From Schaalia odontolytica (GTDB lineage: Bacteria; Actinomycetota; Actinomycetes; Actinomycetales; Actinomycetaceae): DNA of 64,000 bases. Where the stretch lies: NCBI RefSeq assembly GCF_002847525.1, contig NZ_PKKM01000003.1, positions 163,022-227,021 of the forward strand, written 5' to 3'. The notes below the pieces were generated by a model that saw only the letters and a list, made by a program, of their open reading frames with translations, had not been told where the DNA came from and searched no databases. How positions within the stretch are numbered: position 1 is the stretch's first letter; the number at the start of each line of letters is the position of its first letter. The translations under genes and the position numbers were made by a program. This document shows positions 38,390 to 47,738 of the stretch, in pieces.

Positions 38390-39178
38390 TCACATGTGGG
38401 GCACAGAGCGCATGGCGCGCGCGGTCACCCAGCGCGGGGCGACCTTCATGGCGCCCATGGCGACCTTGTAGGGGATGGTCGGGGTGACCTGAACGCGGCC
38501 CGAGCGCACGGCGTCGAGGGCCTCCGTGACGACCTGTTCGGGGCTGGCCATGAGCCAGGAGGGTGTCGAGCGCATGTCGACGCCCGCGCGCTCGAAGAAG
38601 GGTGTGTCGACGGGGCCGGGGCAGACGACCGTGGCGGTGATGCCCGATCCCTTGAGCTCGGCGGCGAGGCCCTCGGTGAAGGCGACGACCCAGGCCTTGT
38701 GGGCGGAGTAGGTGCCCGCTCCCGTGCGCGAGGCGACAGAGCCGACGTTGAGGATGGCTCCGCGTCCGCGCGAGCGCATGGAGATGCCGGCGTGGTGGGC
38801 CAGGGTCATGACGGCGCGGACCATGACGTTGAGGCCGTTGATTTCATTGTCGAGGCTGTTGTCCAGGAAGTCGGTTCCAAGTCCAAAGCCGGCGTTGTTG
38901 ACGAGGAGGTCGACGGGAGCCAGGTCGGGCTTGTCGTGATCGGCCGGCCCTCCCACATCGAGCCGGGCGGCGACGCGTGCGCAGCCTTCATCGGTCGACA
39001 GGTCCGCTGCAATCACCTCGGCGCGCACGCCGGCGACGTTCGCGAGCGAGTCCGCGAGCGCGCGCAGGGCTTCTTCGCTGCGCGCGACGAGCACGAGGTC
39101 GTGGCCCGCGGCGGCCAGCTGCCAACAGAATTCTTCACCAATGCCGGAGGTTGCTCCGGTGACCAGCGCTGTTCCCAT
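38390..39178 (-). CDS. Short-chain dehydrogenase/reductase
   Basis: 262 aa classical SDR. NAD(P) motif TGATSGIG at 8-15, Asn in LLVNNAGFG, catalytic Ser in LNVGSVAS and Tyr-Lys in YSAHKA, then the PGPVDTPFF loop. The C-terminal part (VMASPEQVVTEALDAVRSG, MKVAPRWVTARAM) resembles the DltE/ketoacyl-reductase-like SDRs of unknown substrate. Single gene; convergent with pyrE. Confidence 0.93.
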   Translation of the reverse strand: MGTALVTGATSGIGEEFCWQLAAAGHDLVLVARSEEALRALADSLANVAGVRAEVIAADLSTDEGCARVAARLDVGGPADHDKPDLAPVDLLVNNAGFGLGTDFLDNSLDNEINGLNVMVRAVMTLAHHAGISMRSRGRGAILNVGSVASRTGAGTYSAHKAWVVAFTEGLAAELKGSGITATVVCPGPVDTPFFERAGVDMRSTPSWLMASPEQVVTEALDAVRSGRVQVTPTIPYKVAMGAMKVAPRWVTARAMRSVPHM

Positions 39179-39214
39179 GGGGGAAGTCTAGCGCCGCATG
39201 GTGCGCGCAGCACG

Positions 39215-39253
39215 AAGCCGGGGCGGGAACGCTTCGCGCTCCCGCCCCGGCTT
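39215..39253 (-). terminator. Terminator of the surface-protein gene
   Basis: 18-bp stem AAGCCGGGGCGGGAACGC with one G-T pair and a TTC loop, 6 bp past the stop. Confidence 0.82.
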
Positions 39254-39259
39254 GGCGTG

Positions 39260-42200
39260 TCATCGGGTCCGGATCAGGTATCCGGCTCCACCACCGGCGA
39301 GAGCCGCCGGGATGACGAGGAGGACCAGCCAGTAGGGGCTCCATCCGCCCGATCGGCCACCATCAACAGCCGCAGCGATCGGCATAGTACCCGCAGCCTC
39401 GGCCGTCCCGTTCTCGGGGGCGGCCACGCTACCACTCTGCGCTGCCTCGCCGCTCTGCGCTCCGCTCTGGGGCGCAGCCGAGGGGCTCGCGGACGGGGTG
39501 GCCGCGGGAGCCGCCTTCGGGGCGGTTACCGGGGCGGAGCTGGCCGCACCGGTCGTTCCACTTGCCGCACCGTTGCTGCGGGCGGCAGGTGCGCCGGTCG
39601 CGCTGCCACCCGTGGCCGCGGGAGCGGCCGTGCGACTTGCGCCGGAAGCGGCCGGGGTCCCAGCGTTGCTCGCGGGTGCGGGCGCTGCGGGCACTCGAAC
39701 CGGTCCGCCACTGGGTGCGGGTGCCGGGAAGGGCCGCGGCATGGGTGCCGGGTCCGCGCTCGGTGCAGGTGCGGGCGCAGGCTCAGCGCTCGGCGCGGGT
39801 GCCGGGGCCGGGTCCGCGGTCGGAGAGGGAGCCGGAGCAGGCGCCGGATCCGTCGTCGGTGCGGGGAACGGCGTCGGCATCGGTGCGGGGTCAACGCTCG
39901 GAGCAGGCGCAGGTGCGGGATCCGTGGTCGGAGCCGGCGCCGGATCGACGGTCGGTTCAGGCGACGGAGCAGGATCCGCAGTGGGCGCGGGAGCAGGGGT
40001 CGGGTCCACAGTCGGCTCAGGTGCCGGAGTCGGCTCAGGTGCCGGGGTGGGGACCGGTTCCGGCACCGGGGACGGGCCGGGAGACGGCGTCGGCACAGGC
40101 TCTTCGTCCACCGGCGCGGGCTGCTCATTATGGCGTCCGGATCGGACGATGACGGTGAAGGACTGCGGCTCCGCAAGCGTGCGGTCGCCGCTGCGTGCGC
40201 CCACCTCGATGCGGTAGGTACCCGGCGCGCTGAAGACCCAGTTGCCGTGCATGTGTGTGGCTTCGGTCGTGTGGACGACGCCGTCGCCCTTCGTTGAGTC
40301 GAAGTGAACCTTCGCGCCCGCTCCGAAGGTGCCGCCCTGGAAGAATGCAACGCGCGCACCTTCGGGAGCCTGCGCGAGGTGCAGGGTCAGGTCGGCACCC
40401 TCGGGCAGGGCAGCGTAGTCGATACCCTCGGTGGACAGGCCGGGCCACACGATGTCACTGTTCTGCGTCTCGGGCAGCACGTAGGTGGCAGTGCCCACCG
40501 GTCCGAGCACGTCGTAGCTCGCATCCGACAGGGACGCGGGACGCACGAAGCGCGCGTTGGGTGCAACCGTGAGGGTCGTGGAGCCGACGGTGCGCAGCAC
40601 GGAGGTGCGCGCATTGGTCAGGGAGTCGTCCTTGACGGCCAGGCCGTAGGTGAGGCCGCCCTCACCGCTCGCCTGGGTGAGGCGCACGTCCAGGTGTCCG
40701 CGCGCGATCTCGACGGGGTCGCTCAGCAGGGACGAGGCCGGGTCCGGAGTTGCGTCGTTTCCGCCGTTGTCGGGGGCGGGAGCAGGCGCGGGCGTCGGGT
40801 TCGGCGCGGGCTCCGGTTCCTCGGGGGCGGCGATGCCGTCGCGCATCTTGAGCATCGCAGTCAGGCCCACATGGGAACCGACGGTCACGTCGGAGGCATC
40901 AGCGACGGTCATGACCGCGTCCGAGAGCGGGTGGGGGCGCAGGGTGACGCGGATGTACATGGGGTCGGTCTGGCACACGCCGAGGTCCTGCGTCTTCATG
41001 TCCATGCCGCCCGCGCCCAGGGTGCCTTCCATGGAGCACCAGGGGCTGAAATCCCACTTGGACTCGAGGAACTCGATCTTGTAGGTGGCGCGCAGGGTCG
41101 GGTCGTTGGCGCGCACCGTGGCGGTGTACTGATCGGTCGAGCCGGGGAGGAGGTCGTAGGAGACCTCGACGCGGCGCGAGGAGATCGGCAGGTGGTCGGG
41201 GTTCCACACGGGAGCCGGATCCGGGTTGGAGGGACCGAGGATCGTGTCGGTGCCGCCGACGGTGACGGGCTCGGTGTCCTTCTGCGAGTAGTGGACGGTC
41301 TGCGAGATCCAGCGCGCCGAGGCGGAGTCACCGGGAATGTAGATCGCTTGAACGGCCGCAGTATCGGCGCCGAGCAGCTCGGAGACGGTCGCTCGGCCAC
41401 CTTCAACGGGAACCTCGGTGAGGAAGTAGCCGTTGACGGTGATCCACGCGCGGCCCGTGTCGGTGGCGACGCCCGTGTCGAGCGTGATGTCGGTCAGGTG
41501 GTTATCACCGGGGTGTTCGCGCTCGGCGTGGTGGGACACGGTGAGGGTCGGAGTGGCGGCGTTTCCGTCGGTGCGCTCAGCGCGCGCCGCGTTGTACGCG
41601 GATTCAATGTCCTTGATCGTGCCGTCGGCGGGGTTCGCGCCGCCGACCTGCCAGACCAGCGGCGTGATCGGCGAGGAGTAGATGGCAGTGCCGTCGGCGC
41701 TACGGGCGGTCATCTTGTAGTTCGCGACGTAGCGGCCCGGCTGCGTGAAGGTCGTGTACAGGTGCGTGTGGCGCGGGTTGTAGACGCTGCGGTACGCGGT
41801 GTCGTGACTGGAGAGGAAGCGGTTCACGCTGTCACCGTTGTCGATGAACATCTCCATGCGGCCCGGGCCGTCGACGCTGATGAGGTCGAGCGTGTAGGTC
41901 TCGCCTTCGAACTTGTCGGTGTCTCCGATTTCGCCGGCGCCGAGGCCCGCCCAGATGGGTGTGTTACCGGGGCCGGGATTCTGAGGCGCAGCGTTCAGGA
42001 CGGTGCCCTCGGCACCCAGGAAGGCCAGGTCGGGACGCTTTGCCGGGATGACGAGCTGCGACTTCGCCTCGTCTTTCTCGCCGGTGCCGGTCCATGCCTT
42101 GGGAATCCACAGAGCGGTCTTCTCCATCGGCATGTTGATGGTGTTCAGAGAGAAGCTGTTGGTGTCGTCATGCCAGACGGGGATGGGTGCATCAACGTGC

Positions 42201-42313
42201 TGTCCAGTAACGATCCATTCCTTGTCCTGGTCGGGACCGGCCCACGCGGCGGCGGGGGTCAATGCCAGGAAGAGGGCGAGCGCAGCTGTGCTGATGCGTC
42301 GCAGGTGTGACAT
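39260..42313 (-). CDS. Choice-of-anchor M surface protein with Pro/Ala-rich stalk
   Basis: 1017 aa from ATG 42313. Signal peptide MSHLRRISTAALALFLALTPAAAWA. Two copies of the choice-of-anchor M (TIGR03769-type) domain are recognisable: about 30-220 (HVDAPIPVW, AFLGAEG, IWAGLGAGEI, TYTLDLISVDGPGRMEMF, HLYTTFTQPGRYV) and about 550-740 (GHLDVRL, IVWPGLSTEGI, HMHGNWVFSAPGTYRIEV). A long Pro/Ala/Glu/Asp stalk spans about 750-960, then a C-terminal membrane helix (YWLVLLVIPAALAGGGAGYL) with a short basic end but no LPXTG. Such proteins accompany actinobacterial metal-type ABC transporters, and the Zur/Fur-like operator just upstream agrees; no transporter gene is present here. Confidence 0.85.
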   Translation of the reverse strand: MSHLRRISTAALALFLALTPAAAWAGPDQDKEWIVTGQHVDAPIPVWHDDTNSFSLNTINMPMEKTALWIPKAWTGTGEKDEAKSQLVIPAKRPDLAFLGAEGTVLNAAPQNPGPGNTPIWAGLGAGEIGDTDKFEGETYTLDLISVDGPGRMEMFIDNGDSVNRFLSSHDTAYRSVYNPRHTHLYTTFTQPGRYVANYKMTARSADGTAIYSSPITPLVWQVGGANPADGTIKDIESAYNAARAERTDGNAATPTLTVSHHAEREHPGDNHLTDITLDTGVATDTGRAWITVNGYFLTEVPVEGGRATVSELLGADTAAVQAIYIPGDSASARWISQTVHYSQKDTEPVTVGGTDTILGPSNPDPAPVWNPDHLPISSRRVEVSYDLLPGSTDQYTATVRANDPTLRATYKIEFLESKWDFSPWCSMEGTLGAGGMDMKTQDLGVCQTDPMYIRVTLRPHPLSDAVMTVADASDVTVGSHVGLTAMLKMRDGIAAPEEPEPAPNPTPAPAPAPDNGGNDATPDPASSLLSDPVEIARGHLDVRLTQASGEGGLTYGLAVKDDSLTNARTSVLRTVGSTTLTVAPNARFVRPASLSDASYDVLGPVGTATYVLPETQNSDIVWPGLSTEGIDYAALPEGADLTLHLAQAPEGARVAFFQGGTFGAGAKVHFDSTKGDGVVHTTEATHMHGNWVFSAPGTYRIEVGARSGDRTLAEPQSFTVIVRSGRHNEQPAPVDEEPVPTPSPGPSPVPEPVPTPAPEPTPAPEPTVDPTPAPAPTADPAPSPEPTVDPAPAPTTDPAPAPAPSVDPAPMPTPFPAPTTDPAPAPAPSPTADPAPAPAPSAEPAPAPAPSADPAPMPRPFPAPAPSGGPVRVPAAPAPASNAGTPAASGASRTAAPAATGGSATGAPAARSNGAASGTTGAASSAPVTAPKAAPAATPSASPSAAPQSGAQSGEAAQSGSVAAPENGTAEAAGTMPIAAAVDGGRSGGWSPYWLVLLVIPAALAGGGAGYLIRTR

Positions 42314-42341
42314 TCGAGTGCCTTTTCTAGCTATGTTGTAG

Positions 42342-42358
42342 GTGAGAATCATTATCAC
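42342..42358 (-). promoter_or_regulatory. Zur/Fur-type operator over the surface-protein promoter
   Basis: GTGAGAATCATTATCAC, a near-perfect palindrome resembling the actinobacterial Zur box. On the minus strand it overlaps a -10 element GATAAT that is 17 bp from TTGTGT, 29 bp before the surface-protein ATG. Confidence 0.7.
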
Positions 42359-42452
42359 TCTAAATAAGCTCTCACACAACTCACAGCGATCAGGCATGTT
42401 TCACGCGTGTTTCACGCAGCCTCCTCTCTCCCCCGCCGATAGGCTCGACCCC

Positions 42453-43268
42453 ATGAGATTTGCGACCTGGAACGTCAACTCCATCCGCACGCGCGTCGAC
42501 CGCGTCATTGCTTTCCTTCAGCGCTCAGGCACAGACGTGCTGGCGATGCAGGAAATTAAGTGCCGCCCCGACCAGTTCCCTACGGAAGCATTTGAGGAGG
42601 CCGGCTACCACGTCGCCATCCACGGTCTCAATCAGTGGAACGGCGTCGCCATCGCCTCCCGTCTGCCGATCCTGGACGTGCAGGACCACTTCCCCACCCA
42701 GCCCGCCTTCGGCGAACCGCCCGTGGTCGAAGCTCGCGCGCTCGGCGTCACCATCGACACGACCGACACACTCCCCTCCGGGGATGGGCAGGCCTCGTCG
42801 ATGACGATCTGGAGCCTGTACGTCCCCAACGGCCGCGAGCTCACGCACGCGCACTACGCCTACAAGCTGGAGTGGCTCGCGAACCTCGCCGAGCAGGGCC
42901 GCGGCTGGCTCGCCGACCCGAGCGCCCTGATTGCCCTCGTCGGCGACTGGAACGTCGCTCCCCTCGATGAGGACGTGTGGGACATGAGCGCCTTCGAGGG
43001 AGCCACGCACGTGTCGGCGCCCGAGCGCGAGGCCTTCGCCGCTTTCGCCGCGGACGGCTGGGTTGAGGTCACTCGCGAGCGCGTCACAAACTACACCTAC
43101 TGGGACTACCAAAAGCTGCGCTTCCCCAAGAACGAGGGCATGCGCATCGACTTCGCCTACTGCTCGCCGGCCCTCGCCGCGCGCGTGAGCGGCGCACAGA
43201 TCGACCGCGACGAGCGCAAGGGAAAGGGTGCGTCCGACCACGTGCCCGTCATCATCGACGTCGACTAA
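42453..43268 (+). CDS. xth: Exodeoxyribonuclease III
   Basis: 271 aa from ATG 42453. EEP-fold AP endonuclease/3'-exonuclease. Conserved sites: FATWNVNSIRTRVDR (Asn7), MQEIKC (metal-binding Glu), YVPNGRE with Tyr, VGDWNVAP (Asp-Asn pair), RIDFAYCS and the catalytic SDHVPV near the end. Full length. Repairs abasic sites, so it functionally complements the Ung encoded at 18.8 kb. Divergent from the surface-protein gene, sharing the upstream region with the Zur-like site. Confidence 0.96.
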   Translation: MRFATWNVNSIRTRVDRVIAFLQRSGTDVLAMQEIKCRPDQFPTEAFEEAGYHVAIHGLNQWNGVAIASRLPILDVQDHFPTQPAFGEPPVVEARALGVTIDTTDTLPSGDGQASSMTIWSLYVPNGRELTHAHYAYKLEWLANLAEQGRGWLADPSALIALVGDWNVAPLDEDVWDMSAFEGATHVSAPEREAFAAFAADGWVEVTRERVTNYTYWDYQKLRFPKNEGMRIDFAYCSPALAARVSGAQIDRDERKGKGASDHVPVIIDVD

Positions 43269-43307
43269 GAGGTAAACGAGGCCGGAACTCAGCCGGCCGA
43301 CACGGGT

Positions 43308-43335
43308 CGAGGCCTGGGCGTGCGCCCAGGCCTCG
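43308..43335. terminator. Bidirectional terminator
   Basis: CGAGGCCTGGGCG-TG-CGCCCAGGCCTCG, perfect 13-bp stem followed by TT, between convergent genes. Confidence 0.8.
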
Positions 43336-43346
43336 TTCCGTATCGA

Positions 43347-44150
43347 TTACGCATGCTCGCGCGCGAGGCGCAGCAGCTCGGAATTGAGGGCTGACCAGTT
43401 GTCGTGATGCCACTGCCCGAAAGGCTCCGCGCCAACGAAGGCGGCGCTGGCGCGAAGGTCGCGGTCCGCCCACACGAAGGAGCCGGATTGTCCGAAGTGC
43501 CCGATCGTGCGCGGGGAGGCGTCGGGCGCGGTCCAGTGCGGCGACTTCTCACCGCGAATCTCGAGGCCGAGGCCCCACGGGCAGGGATTGAAGCGCCCGT
43601 AGCCGGGCACAACGCCTGCGAGCGCAGGAAACTGCGACAGTGCCGCGAGGGCTGCCAAGGGCCCACTCAGCAACGTTGGGCGTGCGAGCTCGGCGCCGAA
43701 GAGGCTGACGTCGGACGCACTGGCAACGCCCGCATGGGCGGGGCTACCGGGAATATCGGCCGTCGCCATGCCAAGCGGATCAAAGACCGTCTCGCGCACC
43801 CACTGCGCAATGCCGACGCCAGTCGCGGCCTCAATCACCTCGCCGAGGACGTCGAAGCCCTCGTTCGAGTAGATCCGGCGCTTCTCGGGAGCAGCGACGG
43901 GGCGGCGCCCCTCGAACGGCAGGCCCGAGGCGTGGGCGAGCAGGTGACGGACCGTCGCCCCCTCGGGACCCGCGGGATCATCGAGGGAAATCAGGCCTCG
44001 TTCGACAGCAACCAGCACCGACCAGGCGACGATCGGCTTGGTTACCGACGCGAGCGGGAAGACGCGATCGACGTCTCCGTGCGCAAAGACGACGTCGCCC
44101 TCGACACGAAGGACGAGGGCGACATCGAAAGACGGCAGCGGGCCGATCAC
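43347..44150 (-). CDS. Serine hydrolase of the beta-lactamase (class C-like) family
   Basis: 267 aa. SxxK motif SVTK (nucleophile Ser near 35), YxN as YSNEG near 95 and a late HFGQSG in place of KTG. Many such proteins are esterases or D-amino-acid peptidases rather than true beta-lactamases. No signal peptide, so cytoplasmic. Its start overlaps the stop of the TetR-family gene by 4 bp, suggesting the two are co-transcribed. Confidence 0.88.
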   Translation of the reverse strand: MIGPLPSFDVALVLRVEGDVVFAHGDVDRVFPLASVTKPIVAWSVLVAVERGLISLDDPAGPEGATVRHLLAHASGLPFEGRRPVAAPEKRRIYSNEGFDVLGEVIEAATGVGIAQWVRETVFDPLGMATADIPGSPAHAGVASASDVSLFGAELARPTLLSGPLAALAALSQFPALAGVVPGYGRFNPCPWGLGLEIRGEKSPHWTAPDASPRTIGHFGQSGSFVWADRDLRASAAFVGAEPFGQWHHDNWSALNSELLRLAREHA

Positions 44151-44929
44151 GCGGTGGCCTCCGGGGCCGCACCAACCTCGGCGGCCGCAGTGGTCTTTTC
44201 GCTGATCTTACGCAGTGTGCGGGCGTAGACCTCAGCAACCTCCTCGGGCACCGAAGCGCCGAGCTGGAGGACGTAGTGCGCGGGCAGGTGCAGGAGCTGC
44301 ACGCACACGGCCAGGAAGTCCGCGACGAACTCGCGGGCGTCGATCGGCTCATCGTTGTAGCGAGCCGAAACGACCGATCCGTACCAGTAGCGAATGAGGA
44401 TCTTCGCCAGGGTGCGAGGAGTAGTACCGATATCGGCACCCTCCTCTTCGACGAAGGTCTGGATCATCGCAGTGAGGGCTTCCTCCATCTGCTGGGTGCG
44501 GTACTTGTAGTGCGCGTGTGCAGGGTGCGACTCGGAGGACGACTCAGCCCACAGGACACAGTCCAGAGCGATCGCCGCGTCGGCGCCGGGCTTCATGGCG
44601 AAGCGCATCTCTCCGACCGCCCAGTCAACGAACGAGCCTGCGGTGATGCCACCCTCGTCGAAGCCGCCTTCCATCTCCTCGTTAATGGTGACGTCGAAGA
44701 GAGCGTTCATCTCCTCGTGGCGCTGGATCGCACTGCGCAGGATCGCTTCCTTGGAGGGGAAGTGATAGACGACGGCGGGGTGCGAAATACCGACTCGACG
44801 ACCGAGGTCGCGCAGAGAGAAGCCGTTATAGCCCCTCTCCGCGATGAGAACCATCGCTGCCGAGAGGATGGATTCACGCGTCGCCTGTCCTACGGAGTAG
44901 GCGCCACGGGCCTTCCTCTGGGTTGTCAT
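44147..44929 (-). CDS. TetR-family transcriptional regulator
   Basis: 260 aa from ATG 44929, with AGGAG 6 bases upstream. N-terminal helix-turn-helix: ATRESILSAAMVLIAERGYNG, LRDLGRRVGISHPAVVYHF and PSKEAIL. The long C-terminal ligand domain is typical; the ligand is unknown. Coupled to the serine hydrolase downstream. A TACACACTGGTAGTCAGTGTA palindrome lies in the promoter region (about 44974-44996) and may be its own operator. Confidence 0.9.
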   Translation of the reverse strand: MTTQRKARGAYSVGQATRESILSAAMVLIAERGYNGFSLRDLGRRVGISHPAVVYHFPSKEAILRSAIQRHEEMNALFDVTINEEMEGGFDEGGITAGSFVDWAVGEMRFAMKPGADAAIALDCVLWAESSSESHPAHAHYKYRTQQMEEALTAMIQTFVEEEGADIGTTPRTLAKILIRYWYGSVVSARYNDEPIDAREFVADFLAVCVQLLHLPAHYVLQLGASVPEEVAEVYARTLRKISEKTTAAAEVGAAPEATA

Positions 44930-44973
44930 ATCATCTCCTGCTGTTGCGGGCACCACATACCGCGTGCCCGAAA

Positions 44974-44996
44974 TACACACTGGTAGTCAGTGTACC
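44974..44996. promoter_or_regulatory. Palindrome, probable TetR operator
   Basis: ACACACTGGTAGTCAGTGTAC; ACACTG-N4/5-CAGTGT half-sites, about 45 bp before the TetR start, between it and the end of clpB. Confidence 0.6.
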
Positions 44997-45004
44997 GCGC
45001 AATC

Positions 45005-47617
45005 TCAGGGTTTATCAACATTCATGACAAGCCCATCAATGGAGTCGTTAATGTCAACTGTCACATTCTGACCATCTTGAACGTCTCCACTGAGCAGCAG
45101 CTTGGCCAGTCGATCACCGATCTCCCGCTGAATCGAGCGGCGCAGCGGACGTGCTCCGAAGGCCGGATCATAGCCGACTCGAGCAAGCCATCCACGGGCC
45201 GGTTCGGTTACTGTCAAACCGATGCGACGCTCGCGCAGGCGAGACTCCAGTGACGCGACGAGCAAATCGACGATCTCTCCCAGATTTTCGCGGGTAAGAG
45301 CGTCAAACATAACCGTCTCATCCAACCTATTAAGGAACTCCGGACGGAAGGCCGCCGACACGACGGACATGACAGACTCCCGCTTTTCTTCGGGTGTCAA
45401 GTAGGGGTCCGCCAGGAACTGCGATCCAAGGTTCGAGGTGAGGATCAGAATGGTGTTGCGGAAGTCGACCGTCCGCCCCTGTCCGTCAGTGAGACGCCCA
45501 TCATCCAGAACCTGCAAAAGAATGTCAAAAATCTCAGGATCGGCCTTCTCAACTTCGTCCAGCAGAACCACGGAATAGGGACGACGGCGCACCGCCTCGG
45601 TCAGCTGACCGCCCTGCTCGTAGCCCACGTACCCCGGAGGGGCACCGACAAGGCGCGCCACCGAGTGCTTTTCAGAGTACTCGGACATGTCGATACGCAC
45701 CATCGCACGCTCGTCGTCGAAGAGGAACTCCGCGAGCGCCTTGGCCAGCTCTGTCTTACCAACACCCGTCGGCCCGAGGAAAAGGAACGAACCGGTCGGA
45801 CGGTTCGGGTCGGACAGGCCCGCGCGGGAGCGGCGGACCGCGTCGGACACCGCACGCACGGCATCTTTCTGACCGATGAGGCGCTTTCCGAGCTCATCCT
45901 CCATATGCAGGAGCTTGTCCGTCTCCGTTTGCAGGAGCTTACCCGTCGGAATTCCGGTCCACGCCTCGATCACCTCGGCGATCTCTGCGGGGCCGACCTT
46001 CTCGGCGATCATCGGCTCGTCGTCGCTTCGGGCATCCTGCTCCTCGGCCTGCGCTTCCGCCTCGGCGATCTGACGCTCAACTGCCGGGATTTCACCGTTC
46101 TGCAGGCGCCCGGCTTCCTCCCATCGCCCCTCGCGCACGGCCAGGTCCAGCTGGGTACGCAGCGAGTCGAGCTGGACGCGCAGGTCACCAACGCGGTTGT
46201 GACCAGCCTTCTCAGCCTCCCAGCGAGCCGTCAGAGCACGCAGACTCTCCTCGCGGTCGGCGAGGTCCGCGCGCAGCTTGCTCAGCCGTTCCTGCGTAGC
46301 CTCATCCAGACCCTCCGGATCGGACTCGGTCAGGTAGGACTCCTCCATACGGAGGCGATCCACGCTGCGGCGCAGCTCGTCGATCTCGACGGGCGAGGAG
46401 TCCAGCTCCATGCGCAGGCGCGAGGCTGCCTCGTCGATCAGGTCGATCGCCTTGTCAGGCAGCTGACGCCCCGTGATGTAGCGGTTAGACAGGGTCGCCG
46501 CGGCAACGAGCGCGCCGTCGGAGATGGTCACCTTGTGGTGAGCCTCGTACTTCGGCGCGATACCGCGCAGGATCGCGACGGTGTCCTCAACCGAGGGCTC
46601 GCCGACGAACACCTGCTGGAAGCGACGCTCCAGCGCCGGGTCCTTTTCGATGTTCTCGCGGTACTCGTCGAGTGTCGTCGCGCCGACCATGCGCAGCTCG
46701 CCACGGGCGAGCATGGGCTTGAGCATGTTGCCCGCATCCATCGCACCCTCAGAGCCGCCGCCCGCACCAACGACGGTGTGCAGCTCGTCGATGAAGGTGA
46801 TGATCTGCCCGTCCGAGCGAGAAATCTCGGACAGCACCGCCTTCAGGCGCTCCTCGAATTCACCGCGGTACTTCGCGCCGGCGACCATCGATGCTACGTC
46901 GAGGGAGACGAGGCGCTTGTCGCGCAGGGACTCCGGAACGTCGCCCGCAACGATGCGCTGGGCGAGGCCTTCAACGACGGCCGTCTTACCGACGCCCGGC
47001 TCGCCGATCAGAACCGGGTTGTTCTTGGTACGGCGAGACAGGACCTGCACGACGCGGCGAATCTCGTTGTCGCGGCCGATAACCGGGTCAAGCTTTCCTT
47101 CGCGCGCCACCTCGGTCAGGTCGCGGCCGTACTTGGACAGGGCCTCGAAGGACCCTTCGGGGTCAGCCGAGGTAATCGGGTCGGGACGCAGCTGCGCGAG
47201 CGCCTGAGTCAGCGCATCAGCATCGACTCCAGCCTGAGAGAGGATACGACCCGCCTCGGTCTGCGATGCGGCCAGCGCGATGAGCAGATGCTCGGTCGAG
47301 ATGTACTGGTCGCCGGCGGCCTCGGCGCGCTCACCCGCGTCGCGGACGACCGCGAGCAGAGCGTTCGAGGGCTGGGCGCTTCCGGTGGATGCGCCCTGCG
47401 CACTCGGGAGCGCCACGAGGGCATTGCGGGTGCGCGCGCCGATCGCACGCACGTCGGCCCCAACGGCCTCGAGCAGGGAGAGCGCGATGCCCTCGCGCTG
47501 TTCAATCAATGCCTCAAGCAGATGAATAGGCTCCACCTGCGGGTTACCGGCTGCACCGGCAGCCTGCAGCGCAGAGGAGACGGCCTCCTGCGCCTTCGTT
47601 GTCATTTCATGTGCCAT
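45005..47617 (-). CDS. clpB: ATP-dependent disaggregase ClpB
   Basis: 870 aa. AAA+ hexamer that dissolves protein aggregates with DnaK. N domain to about 150, AAA1 with [13 protein letters not shown] and [10 protein letters not shown], the coiled-coil middle domain (about 410-530, rich in Glu/Arg/Leu), AAA2 with [13 protein letters not shown] and [10 protein letters not shown], then the small C domain. ATG 47617 gives [15 protein letters not shown] 47605 is an alternative. A HAIR operator and a GGAAT-N18-GTT promoter lie 66-100 bp upstream, so HspR and a SigH/SigR-type factor should control it. Confidence 0.97.
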   Translation of the reverse strand: MAHEMTTKAQEAVSSALQAAGAAGNPQVEPIHLLEALIEQREGIALSLLEAVGADVRAIGARTRNALVALPSAQGASTGSAQPSNALLAVVRDAGERAEAAGDQYISTEHLLIALAASQTEAGRILSQAGVDADALTQALAQLRPDPITSADPEGSFEALSKYGRDLTEVAREGKLDPVIGRDNEIRRVVQVLSRRTKNNPVLIGEPGVGKTAVVEGLAQRIVAGDVPESLRDKRLVSLDVASMVAGAKYRGEFEERLKAVLSEISRSDGQIITFIDELHTVVGAGGGSEGAMDAGNMLKPMLARGELRMVGATTLDEYRENIEKDPALERRFQQVFVGEPSVEDTVAILRGIAPKYEAHHKVTISDGALVAAATLSNRYITGRQLPDKAIDLIDEAASRLRMELDSSPVEIDELRRSVDRLRMEESYLTESDPEGLDEATQERLSKLRADLADREESLRALTARWEAEKAGHNRVGDLRVQLDSLRTQLDLAVREGRWEEAGRLQNGEIPAVERQIAEAEAQAEEQDARSDDEPMIAEKVGPAEIAEVIEAWTGIPTGKLLQTETDKLLHMEDELGKRLIGQKDAVRAVSDAVRRSRAGLSDPNRPTGSFLFLGPTGVGKTELAKALAEFLFDDERAMVRIDMSEYSEKHSVARLVGAPPGYVGYEQGGQLTEAVRRRPYSVVLLDEVEKADPEIFDILLQVLDDGRLTDGQGRTVDFRNTILILTSNLGSQFLADPYLTPEEKRESVMSVVSAAFRPEFLNRLDETVMFDALTRENLGEIVDLLVASLESRLRERRIGLTVTEPARGWLARVGYDPAFGARPLRRSIQREIGDRLAKLLLSGDVQDGQNVTVDINDSIDGLVMNVDKP

Positions 47618-47682
47618 GAAATCACTCCTCCAAAAGTTCTTGTCTGGTGGCGTCGAGTCACTTGACGCCTTCTGACAGTCAC

Positions 47683-47717
47683 AACGAAGCTAAAGTTGAG
47701 TCTATTCCACTCAACTT
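47683..47717 (-). promoter_or_regulatory. clpB promoter: HAIR operator interlocked with a SigH/SigR-type promoter
   Basis: HAIR is AAGTTGAGT-N7-ACTCAACTT (47693-47717). On the minus strand the 7-base spacer begins GGAAT (complement of 47704-47708), followed after exactly 18 bases by GTT (complement of 47683-47685). Confidence 0.85.
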
Positions 47718-47738
47718 CAATTTTGGGGAGGATGTGAG

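Noticed and set aside
38378..40297. A 639-codon open frame opposite the dehydrogenase and the surface-protein stalk
   Set aside because: Arg/Gly/Cys-rich antisense of Pro/Ala codons; no start signal or domain.
45665..47665. A 666-codon open frame opposite clpB
   Set aside because: Shadow of clpB: high GC leaves the opposite strand open. Composition is Arg/Gly/Leu/Val-rich with no domain.
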